Below, piece by piece: positions 50,042 through 58,307 of a DNA stretch of 64,000 nt; positions within the stretch are counted from its first letter, which is position 1, and every line of letters starts with the position of its first letter. The DNA comes from Ardenticatenia bacterium. Lineage in GTDB: Bacteria > Chloroflexota > Anaerolineae > 4572-78 > NAK82. The stretch is taken from contig QEXY01000089.1 in NCBI GenBank assembly GCA_003130875.1, positions 1 to 64,000 on the forward strand, given 5' to 3'. A model generated the notes under the pieces. It ran no database searches, had not been told where the DNA came from, and saw only the letters and a list, made by a program, of their open reading frames with translations. A program made the position numbers and the translations under genes.

Positions 50042-51675
50042 ACGCCAACACACTTGCCGATTTCGTGGAACAGTTTGCCGCTCAAGTCGAGAAGATAGAA
50101 ACTCAGGCTGCTCTGGCGTACTGGTATTTCACCACGACCAGCCGACCTGAGCACCAGCAAGAATATGTGCGACTGCAGATTGCGTTGCGCCATCTATATG
50201 CCGATCGCGCTACTTTTGAGCGCTTCAATGCCCTCTGTGAGGAATATCCTCCGACAGATCCAGTGCTCGCCCGCCAAGTGACCCTGCTGCGCTATCAGTT
50301 TCTGGGCAACCAGATGGACGACGAGACCATCCGAGAGATCAGCCAACGCGAAGCGGACCTGGAGAAAGAGTTTAATACGTTCCGCGCTGTTTTGAATGGC
50401 AAGACGGTGAGTGATAATGAGATCAAAGAGATTCTGCGTGAATCGACGGATAACGTGCTGCGCCAGCAAGCCTGGGAGGCAAGCAAGCAGATCGGCGACC
50501 GTGTTGCCTCCCAGCTGCTCGAGCTGGTGGAGATACGCAATCGGGTTGCGCGCAACAGCGGCTTTGACAACTACTACACGATGCGTCTGACACTCCAAGA
50601 GCTGGATGAGGCGCAGCTGTTCACTCTGTGGGATGAGCTGGACCGTCAGCTCCGCCCTATCTACCAGGCCTATAAGTCTGCCCTGGACGCCCAGCTGAGC
50701 GCGCGTTTTGGAGTCTCGCCACAAGCATTACGTCCGTGGCATTATAGTGACCCCTTCTTTCAGGAAGCTCCGATGGTGGATCCGGCAGTCCATCTGTTTT
50801 TGACAAACACCTACGCCAACCAGGACCTGGTGGCATTGGGCCGACGCTTCTACCACGCGCTGGGGTTGCAGGTGGATGACATCCTGGCACGCAGTGACTT
50901 ATACGAACGCGCCAACAAGCAACAGCATGCCTATTGTATCCACATCGACCGCAAAGGGGATGTGCGCATGCTGTGTAATCTGCGCCCCAACTACCAGTGG
51001 ATGTCCACTCTGTTGCATGAACTGGGCCATGCCGTCTATGACAAGTACCTGGATATACGCCTGCCCTACCTATTGCGCCAACCAGCGCACATCCTGGTGA
51101 CCGAGGCGGTCGCCATTCTGATGGGGCGGCTGGCGAGTGACGTCGATTGGATCAGCTCATACATCCCAGAACGTGCTGACGAAGCACACCAAATAGAACG
51201 CGCGCTGCGTCAGTACGCCGCAGCGGAGTTGCTCATCATGGGTCGCTGGGTGCCGGTGATGAGCTATTTTGAGCGTGCGCTTTATCACGACCCACACCAG
51301 AATCTCAACCAGCTATGGTGGGATCTGGTGGAACACTTCCAGGGTGTCACCCGCCCAGAAGGACGGAACGCACCGGACTGGGCCGCCAAGATACACCTCA
51401 GCACCGCGCCGGTATATTACCACAACTACCTGTTAGGAGAGATGATAGCCTCGCAGTTGCGCGCTGCCATTGAGCGGGATGTGCTGGGAGGGCAGGCAAA
51501 TGCAGGGCCACGCCTCGTGAGCGATCCGGCGGTGGGAAGTTACTTAAAGGAGCGGGTCTTCCAGCCGGGTGCATTGCGTCATTGGCAGGATGCGCTAGCT
51601 TATGCCACGGGAGAGTGTTTGCAGCCGCATTATTTCGTCCGAGAAGTGGGCGCGGTCCAGCGGGAGCGACACTAG
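50038..51675 (+). CDS. M2/M3-type zinc metallopeptidase
   Basis: 545 aa; HELGHAVYDKYLD zinc motif with downstream TEAVAILMGRLA; C-terminal YYHNYLLGEMIASQL. Confidence 0.85.
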   Translation: MNANTLADFVEQFAAQVEKIETQAALAYWYFTTTSRPEHQQEYVRLQIALRHLYADRATFERFNALCEEYPPTDPVLARQVTLLRYQFLGNQMDDETIREISQREADLEKEFNTFRAVLNGKTVSDNEIKEILRESTDNVLRQQAWEASKQIGDRVASQLLELVEIRNRVARNSGFDNYYTMRLTLQELDEAQLFTLWDELDRQLRPIYQAYKSALDAQLSARFGVSPQALRPWHYSDPFFQEAPMVDPAVHLFLTNTYANQDLVALGRRFYHALGLQVDDILARSDLYERANKQQHAYCIHIDRKGDVRMLCNLRPNYQWMSTLLHELGHAVYDKYLDIRLPYLLRQPAHILVTEAVAILMGRLASDVDWISSYIPERADEAHQIERALRQYAAAELLIMGRWVPVMSYFERALYHDPHQNLNQLWWDLVEHFQGVTRPEGRNAPDWAAKIHLSTAPVYYHNYLLGEMIASQLRAAIERDVLGGQANAGPRLVSDPAVGSYLKERVFQPGALRHWQDALAYATGECLQPHYFVREVGAVQRERH

Positions 51676-53277
51676 ATGCCGTCGCCGCACATAGGCCTTG
51701 CTCGACGAATCTTTGCACGTCTTGGCTTTCTGCTGGGTCTATGTCTAGCTCTGTCGAGCGGTTGTACACCCGGCACAGAGATAACAAAGGACCGTGAGCC
51801 GCGCGTTTCCCCTACGACATCAACTTTGCCCATTCCTACTTCCGCATCTTCACCTTCCGGCAGCCTTTCGGCCACTTTTCCCGTCACCACACCGCCCAGG
51901 CTCCCTTCGGCCAAGACGACCTCCGCGCCTCATCCTTCGCGTGTGGCGTCCCCGACCGTGACGAAGGCGATGTCGCCAGTCGTCTATGAAACCAGCCTCT
52001 CGCTGATGACCTATGATTATCAATCAGCGCTGTTGCCGACCACGCCGGATGACCCGGTGTATCCCTATCCGCGACTCGATCATAACAAAGTAGGTCCACC
52101 CTCGCCGCGCACATATCGTGCCCTCGTTTTGGAAAATCGTTATCTCCAGCTCACCATCCTCCCCGAGCTGGGTGGGCGCCTGTACCGTTGGGTCGATAAA
52201 GCGAGCGGTCATAACCTTTTCTACTCGAATCCGGTGCTCAAACCGACCCACTGGGGCATCCGCGGATGGTGGTTGGCGACAGGTGGCATGGAGTGGGCAT
52301 TGCCCCTGGATGAACATGGACTGAGCGAGGCGACGCCCTGGCACTACACCATCGAACGTCATCCGGACCGTGTCAGCGTTTCGTTGCGCGATGTGGAGGA
52401 ACATTCCGGGCTTGTCTGTACCATCACGGTTCAACTGGATGATCAACATTCCTATTTCACGCTGATCCCCCAGATCACCAACCCGACCCGCGATCCGGTA
52501 CGCTACAAGTTCTGGATCAACGGTATGTTCAGCTTGGGCAGTCCGCAGGCCGAGGCAGGACTCCAGTTTATTCTGCCGGTCGACCGGGTGATGGTTCACT
52601 CGAGTGGGGACAAAGATCTGCCCGGTCCTGGAAAGCTGATGACCTGGCCGGAGTTCAGGGGGCGCGATATGAGTCGTGCCAGCAATTGGCAAAAGTATCT
52701 CGGTGTGTTCGCTTACCCTGCCATCACGGCCGATTTTATGGGGGCATACAACCACCAGACCCATTTAGGGGTGGTGCGCGTCTTTCCACACCCGATAACC
52801 CGTGGCGCTAAGATATTCAGTCTGGGTGACATCCCGGCTGCCGTCTGGACGGACGATGAGAGCCGCTACTTTGAGCTGTGGGCCGGGTTGGCGCCCACTT
52901 TCTGGGACGAGGTGACGTTGGCCCCTGGTCAGACAGTCAGCTGGCAAGAATATTGGTACTCCGTGAATCATACAGGCGGCTTTACATATGCCAATGAGCA
53001 GGCGGCGCTCAACTTAGCCCTATCCTCTACCACGGTAGAAGTGGCCGCGGCGGTGACTTCCGCTCTGGAAGGCCCCATGCGACTGTGGCACAATGGGCGA
53101 GTAACCGCCTCCTGGAACGTCTCACTGACGCCAGGACAAGCATTCCGCAGAACCCTTGAAATCGCGCCGGCTCAGTCGGCTGGAGTATGGAAGCTGGAGC
53201 TGCGCGATGACCGGGGCCGGCAGATCGCTATGTTCCGGGAAGAGATAGGACGTACTACCCGGTGGAATGCGCGTTAG
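51676..53277 (+). CDS. lipoprotein with DUF5107-like beta-sandwich domain
   Basis: 533 aa; lipobox-like LALSSGC; S/T/P-rich linker; LVLENRYLQLTILPELGGRLYRWVDKASGHNLFYSNPVLKPTHWGIRGWWLATGGMEW. Confidence 0.75.
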   Translation: MPSPHIGLARRIFARLGFLLGLCLALSSGCTPGTEITKDREPRVSPTTSTLPIPTSASSPSGSLSATFPVTTPPRLPSAKTTSAPHPSRVASPTVTKAMSPVVYETSLSLMTYDYQSALLPTTPDDPVYPYPRLDHNKVGPPSPRTYRALVLENRYLQLTILPELGGRLYRWVDKASGHNLFYSNPVLKPTHWGIRGWWLATGGMEWALPLDEHGLSEATPWHYTIERHPDRVSVSLRDVEEHSGLVCTITVQLDDQHSYFTLIPQITNPTRDPVRYKFWINGMFSLGSPQAEAGLQFILPVDRVMVHSSGDKDLPGPGKLMTWPEFRGRDMSRASNWQKYLGVFAYPAITADFMGAYNHQTHLGVVRVFPHPITRGAKIFSLGDIPAAVWTDDESRYFELWAGLAPTFWDEVTLAPGQTVSWQEYWYSVNHTGGFTYANEQAALNLALSSTTVEVAAAVTSALEGPMRLWHNGRVTASWNVSLTPGQAFRRTLEIAPAQSAGVWKLELRDDRGRQIAMFREEIGRTTRWNAR

Positions 53278-53384
53278 TCGTGTCCCATCGCGTCGGCGAC
53301 CGGGTCTGCCATAGGGATGTCCCACCAGGTGAAATCTCCCCCAGCACCCCCGAAGATATTCCGAGGGGGAGCGAGCGATGAGCA

Positions 53385-54887
53385 CTACGAATGCACGCCG
53401 TACACAGCCAGCACGATTTGTGGAGTGAGCTCCACTTCCAGTATGGCGGCGAGGAACAGCAAAGGCACCACAAGCAAGAGAAACATCTTGAGGAAGTCCG
53501 CCAGCGCCAGGAGGATACCCTGACCCACATCGAGACCAAAAGGCGGTGAAACCAATGCAGCACCGATGCGGAGGGCGAATCCGGTCGCAATGATTGCTGC
53601 AGGCAGCTCGATGATCCCGTGCGGCAGAATGAACGTCGCCACGAAGACCAGTGGACTATAACCCAGCGCAGCCACTTGCGCGGCGAAGAAGCCCACCAAA
53701 GCCAGAGGTGCCATCAGTAACACCAACGGCATAACCCCAAACGAAAAGAGGGCTAGCAGGCCAGCCAGCGCCAGAGCCCGTAAATTGTTGAAGAACACCC
53801 CAGTAACGCTAAAGCGTGGCAGAAAACCCAACTGAGGAACTCGTTCGAAAGTGTCCTGCGGTAAGGTATCGAGGCGGATGGCCCCTTCTGGCAACGGCCA
53901 TTGCGCCGCTGAAGAAACACCCAGAGCGACAGCCCCCACCAAAGTGAGCAGCACCACTGCCAGAGATGGCCAGTGCGTCCGCAACATGTGGGGGATGTCG
54001 TGGCACAGCATGCGCTTCAGGTCAGGTGGGGGATACGTTCCGCGTTGCAACGCCTGTTCAGGGGGGCGCAGAAAATACCCGAGGAAGTCCCGCAACACGC
54101 TACGCAGGTTGAGCTCATCCACTTCCCTTGCCAGGATCTCTTCGCGATTGAAGATGCGAATCCCCATGCGCACCAGGATCAGATTCGCCACGCCCAGTGC
54201 GGCGATGATCCACCACAAGACATCATATTGTCCCCAAAAGAGCAGGATGCTCTCGGCCTGTACCAGCAAGGCCATCGGGATGATGATAAAGCTGGCCAAC
54301 AGATTAGCAGCGCGCACACTGGAAGTTTGGCTGGAAACAATCACGGCAGCCGAGACCATCACCGAAGCTTCCATGCTGTTGAGCAAGAGCATCTGAAGCA
54401 GCATAAGCCCCTCAGGCAGCCAGCCCGCGCTGAGAACCATGCCGGTCAGATAGACGGAAATGGCCAGATAGCTCGCCGCCAACGGCAGGATCAATGCTGC
54501 CAACATCTTGCCCAGATAGAGTTCGCCATCGGAAATGGGCATGGACAACAGCGGCTCCAGACTACCCCGTTCTTTCTCCCCCACAAAGGTCTCCAGGGCC
54601 AACACCAGGGAGAAAGTCACGGGAAAGAATCCCACGATCATGAGAAGAAATGGATTGAGGCGCTCTGCGATCAGCGCGTTTTGACCCCCATAGTGCAGCA
54701 CAAAGTCACGTGCCATCCCAGCAGTGAAGTTCATCAGAAAGGGGAACAACAGGGTAAGGATAAAGATAGGAGTTGTGATGCGCCAATCGCGCAAGCTATC
54801 ACGTAGCTCGCGCCGGGTGACCACTAGAGCGAGATATAAACGTTCACGCAACGTGATCTCTTTGCTTTCGGGAAGAGACGTGTCCAT
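53385..54887 (-). CDS. fusion protein: ABC-2 permease domain plus SpoIIM/DUF95 domain
   Basis: 500 aa; N-half ALETFVGEKERGSLEPLLSMPISDGELYLGKMLAAL (NatB/ABC-2); C-half GVFFNNLRALALAGLLALFSFGVMPLVLLM...LPHGIIELPAAIIATGFALRIGAALV (SpoIIM-like). Confidence 0.8.
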   Translation of the reverse strand: MDTSLPESKEITLRERLYLALVVTRRELRDSLRDWRITTPIFILTLLFPFLMNFTAGMARDFVLHYGGQNALIAERLNPFLLMIVGFFPVTFSLVLALETFVGEKERGSLEPLLSMPISDGELYLGKMLAALILPLAASYLAISVYLTGMVLSAGWLPEGLMLLQMLLLNSMEASVMVSAAVIVSSQTSSVRAANLLASFIIIPMALLVQAESILLFWGQYDVLWWIIAALGVANLILVRMGIRIFNREEILAREVDELNLRSVLRDFLGYFLRPPEQALQRGTYPPPDLKRMLCHDIPHMLRTHWPSLAVVLLTLVGAVALGVSSAAQWPLPEGAIRLDTLPQDTFERVPQLGFLPRFSVTGVFFNNLRALALAGLLALFSFGVMPLVLLMAPLALVGFFAAQVAALGYSPLVFVATFILPHGIIELPAAIIATGFALRIGAALVSPPFGLDVGQGILLALADFLKMFLLLVVPLLFLAAILEVELTPQIVLAVYGVHS

Positions 54888-54914
54888 TCTTTCCCAACCT
54901 ACCCGACCAAGTGG

Positions 54915-55844
54915 TTATGCCGCATCGCTCTGCACCTCGTTTACAATGCGCAGATAGACTTCCTCCAGGTTACGCGGCACCTCACTTAACGTAATGACCG
55001 GTGCTCCGTGTTCGATCAAACGCTGCATCAGCCGCGGGTTCACCATCTCAGGCGTTTGGGTCGTGTAACGCACCCAATTGTCACCGTATTCGCGCAGCTG
55101 AACCAGGTCCTCCAGTAGAGGCAACAGCCCGTCCAACGATGTCCCCAGGCGTAATTCGAACAGTGGGTCACCCAGCAGGCGGCGCTTCAGCTCTGGAACG
55201 CTCCCCAGTGCAGCGATACGACCGCGCCGAATGATAGCAATGCGGTCCGCTAACGTCTCCGCCTCACCGAGATTATGCGTGCATAATATGATGGTACGTT
55301 TTTCGCGGCGTAACTCGAGGATCGCCTCACGCACCTGACGTGCGCTGTAAGGATCCATTGCCGAGGTTGGCTCATCCAGAAAAAGCACCAGCGGATCATG
55401 CAACATAGCCCGCACCAGCGCCAGCTTCTGCCGCATCCCTTTTGAATATTCGCCAAGGCGTTGATAGCGTGCATCCCACAAATCGAAGCGTCGCAATAGA
55501 TGCTCACTTCGTATCGTGCGCTGAGCAGGAGACAACCTGTGCAGTTGTCCAAAGAAATCCAGGTATTCCAGAGCCCGCATACGCGAGTAAAGACCAGGTG
55601 CCTCGGTCAACAGTCCCACGATGCGACGCACCTGACGCGCTTCGCGCACCGTATCCAGGCCAGCGATACGCGCCCAACCGGCAGTTGGTCTGAGAATGGC
55701 AGCCAACATGCGCACCGTGGTCGTCTTGCCGGCTCCATTGGGGCCGAGCAAAGCGAGCACCTCTCCCTCACGTACATTTAGATCGATGCCATCCACGGCG
55801 CGAATCAAACCAAAGTGTTTGCTCAGGTTCGCTGTCTCGATCAT
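54915..55844 (-). CDS. ABC transporter ATP-binding protein (NatA-like)
   Basis: 309 aa; LLGPNGAGKTTTVRMLAAILRPTAG, YSKGMRQKLALVRAML, LVLFLDEPTSAMDP. Confidence 0.95.
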   Translation of the reverse strand: MIETANLSKHFGLIRAVDGIDLNVREGEVLALLGPNGAGKTTTVRMLAAILRPTAGWARIAGLDTVREARQVRRIVGLLTEAPGLYSRMRALEYLDFFGQLHRLSPAQRTIRSEHLLRRFDLWDARYQRLGEYSKGMRQKLALVRAMLHDPLVLFLDEPTSAMDPYSARQVREAILELRREKRTIILCTHNLGEAETLADRIAIIRRGRIAALGSVPELKRRLLGDPLFELRLGTSLDGLLPLLEDLVQLREYGDNWVRYTTQTPEMVNPRLMQRLIEHGAPVITLSEVPRNLEEVYLRIVNEVQSDAA

Positions 55845-55876
55845 AGACCGTCACAGTCTCTCGTTTCACTAACCAC

Positions 55877-55885
55877 ATTATAGCA
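55877..55885 (-). promoter_or_regulatory. extended -10 promoter for the ABC ATPase operon
   Basis: Minus strand TTTGCTATAATG (TGnTATAAT), about 35 nt upstream of the start at 55844. Confidence 0.6.
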
Positions 55886-55923
55886 AAGGTCTTGACATTT
55901 TGGAACAGGTATTTGGTAATATA

Positions 55924-55989
55924 TGCCGCAGTTGCAGGAAACAAAACGAGTGGCGGCGTCCAACTGACGCAGGGCCCGTTGCTGCGGCA
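55924..55989. repeat. nested inverted repeat upstream of the ABC ATPase promoter
   Basis: TGCCGCAG (55924-55931) and CTGCGGCA (55982-55989), with inner GCGTC-caact-GACGC (55956-55970). Confidence 0.45.
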
Positions 55990-56135
55990 CCATCGCACCT
56001 TGACACCACCACGAGAATAGGACACCTTGTGGGTCGTATAAGGTGCCGGCTGTGTCCTCGATAGAGCTACAGGTTTTCCTAGATTGGAAGAATAAAAGAA
56101 GGCAAAATACGGATGGAGCGAAGAAGAATTCGACC

Positions 56136-56303
56136 TTAGCTCACTGGTCGCTGAGGTTTGGTTGTGACAAGCGCGATGAGATCGTTGTGCTCCTCTCCGT
56201 CAAGCGAAAGGGGAGCGGTGGTGCGCACAACACCCCGATGCCACTGAGCATATGCGACTCCAACCAATGCCAAGACCAACAGGAAGATCACCGTGGCTTC
56301 CAT
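56136..56303 (-). CDS. putative small membrane or secreted protein, 55 aa
   Basis: MEATVIFLLVLALVGVAYAQWHRGVVRTTAPLSLDGEEHNDLIALVTTKPQRPVS; one hydrophobic helix; consensus-like promoter about 60 nt upstream. Confidence 0.5.
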   Translation of the reverse strand: MEATVIFLLVLALVGVAYAQWHRGVVRTTAPLSLDGEEHNDLIALVTTKPQRPVS

Positions 56304-56365
56304 TGCAATAGCATCCCTTTCATACACACAATGGCACTCACGATAGATATGCCGAACTATCCTCC

Positions 56366-56394
56366 AGTATAGTGCGTTCGCTCGCCCCTCTCAA
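56366..56394 (-). promoter_or_regulatory. sigma70-type promoter upstream of the 55-aa ORF
   Basis: Minus strand TTGAGA - 17 nt - TATACT. Confidence 0.6.
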
Positions 56395-56465
56395 CGGGCA
56401 AACTGCCTATTCTTTGGACATGTCACTAGGCTATTATGCGTAGCAGAGATTTTCGGGATGGCAGT

Positions 56466-58289
56466 TCAACGTTGCGGAGTTGATCGCGCGACGGTCATTC
56501 GCTCGGGGGGTGTCGGAGGTGGTGGCAACTGACGTGGCAGAAGGACCTGGACTTCGGTGCCTGCACCGGGTTGTGAGGTGATGATCAATTGACCTCCAAA
56601 CAGCTGCGCTCTTTCACGTAACCCCACCAGACCGTAGTTGCCCTGATGGGCGAGCTCGGTAATGTCGTCCGGGATCTCGAATCCGATGCCGTTATCGCGC
56701 ACCGTGATAATCACTAAATGGGGCAAGAATTGAGCGCGCACCTGCACCTGGGAGGCCTGAGCGTGACGGCGGACGTTGGTGAGTGCTTCTTGGACAATGC
56801 GATAAACGGTGACTTCTAAGTCGGGCGGTAATCCCTCTGGAGAGCCCTCCACATCCAAGGAGGCATCCGTGCCATCCTTTTGGATCAGGTTGTTGACCAA
56901 GTATTGTAATGCCGGCACCAGTCCCAAATCTTCCAATGCGGTCGGACGCAGGTCGCGGCTGAATGCGCGTACCGATTCGATCGTGCGCGTCACCATTTTG
57001 CGCAGATCGCGCAGTTGCTCGACCGCATCATCTGGTGATTCGTAAATCAAATCACGGGCCAGCTCCAGACGTTGTCCGATGGCAATCAGCGCTTGAATGG
57101 TGTCATCGTGCAAGTCACGCGCGATGCGACGGCGCTCCTCTTCTTGTGACTTGGTGATGGCGGCCACATACTGGCGCAGCCCCGCCTGATAACGTGCGAT
57201 TTGCTCGACCATCTCGTTGAACGCGTCGGCCATGTCGCGCAGCTCGCGGATCGGATTGGCAGGCACGTGCACCGTGTAGTCACCGGCAGCCACCAAACGC
57301 GCATAAGCAGCCATCCGGGTGATTGGACCGACGACGCGCTGTACTCCCATGAGCAGCAAGGTCACCAGCACCCCGATACCGATCACAAGTGCCACGACGA
57401 TGGGCTGCAACGAACGCACGGCCGGTGCCACCACTTCGGCCCAAGGTTCCTGGACGACCAACCCCCAGCCTGTAACTCCCACTGTGGCGTAACCGACCAC
57501 ACGCCATATGCCATCTTCACCCTCCACAAGCACAGCGCCCTGCCGGTCACCGCTCAGCAAGCGGCTGACCGAAAGGCGCTGGCTGAAATCGGCGCCGAGA
57601 AAGGCATAGTTAGGATGGTAGATCACCCTGCCGTTCCGATCGATCAAATATGCTTCACCGACCTCATCGCCATAGAGCTTGCGGATCTCCTCACCGATAC
57701 GTTGGAATTGCACATAAAAACGGCCCGAGAGGATGCCACGAAATTCGCCATCACGCGACAGAATCGGCACGGCGACTACGATGATGTCCTCGCCCGATCC
57801 CTCCTCCTGCATGATGTCCGAGAAAGTGACCATTTTCATCTGACGTGTCACCTGAAAGTAAGGACGGTTCGAAAAATCCTGGCCTAAGAGATCGGGGCGA
57901 TAGGGCTCTGTCACCGTGCAGATACCATCGCGATTGAGCACGATGACCCCCCCATCGAAATCCAGGAGCAGGTCCCGTGCTTGTACCAGGGCATTCTTTT
58001 GCTGGGCGGGATCATCGCTGCGCACGATGTCAAGACGCGCGATAGTGGTCAACACGCGCACGAAGCCTGCCAAATTCTCCGAAAGGCGGTCGGCGGAGAT
58101 ACGGGCGATCTCCTCGTTGCGACTCAACGCCAGTTGTTCAGCCACCTGTTGATATACATAGAAAACGGCCGCGACGGAGAGTCCCAATAGCACGGTCAAA
58201 GGCAGAGCAGTGAAAATCACTGCCAGGACAGAGAGACTGTCCAACTTTTTGATGAATCGCACAACGGCCTCAAATGCTGGGAATCGCAT
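56466..58289 (-). CDS. NarL-type sensor histidine kinase (extracytoplasmic Cache-like, HAMP, HisKA_3, HATPase)
   Basis: 607 aa; EEERRRIARDLHDDTIQALIAIGQRLELARDL, VYRIVQEALTNVRRHAQASQVQVRA, GNYGLVGLRERAQLFGG; two TM segments flanking an extracytoplasmic domain. Confidence 0.93.
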   Translation of the reverse strand: MRFPAFEAVVRFIKKLDSLSVLAVIFTALPLTVLLGLSVAAVFYVYQQVAEQLALSRNEEIARISADRLSENLAGFVRVLTTIARLDIVRSDDPAQQKNALVQARDLLLDFDGGVIVLNRDGICTVTEPYRPDLLGQDFSNRPYFQVTRQMKMVTFSDIMQEEGSGEDIIVVAVPILSRDGEFRGILSGRFYVQFQRIGEEIRKLYGDEVGEAYLIDRNGRVIYHPNYAFLGADFSQRLSVSRLLSGDRQGAVLVEGEDGIWRVVGYATVGVTGWGLVVQEPWAEVVAPAVRSLQPIVVALVIGIGVLVTLLLMGVQRVVGPITRMAAYARLVAAGDYTVHVPANPIRELRDMADAFNEMVEQIARYQAGLRQYVAAITKSQEEERRRIARDLHDDTIQALIAIGQRLELARDLIYESPDDAVEQLRDLRKMVTRTIESVRAFSRDLRPTALEDLGLVPALQYLVNNLIQKDGTDASLDVEGSPEGLPPDLEVTVYRIVQEALTNVRRHAQASQVQVRAQFLPHLVIITVRDNGIGFEIPDDITELAHQGNYGLVGLRERAQLFGGQLIITSQPGAGTEVQVLLPRQLPPPPTPPERMTVARSTPQR

Positions 58290-58307
58290 ACCGCCTGCCC
58301 AAGACCA

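Noticed and set aside
53278-53384. CCCCC...GGGGG potential hairpin between convergent genes as a terminator
   Set aside because: Only a 5-bp stem with a long loop and no T-tract.
53973-54806. 277-aa plus-strand ORF
   Set aside because: Antisense to the ABC-2/SpoIIM fusion; His/Gln-rich shadow composition.
57201-57887. 228-aa plus-strand ORF
   Set aside because: Antisense to the histidine kinase.
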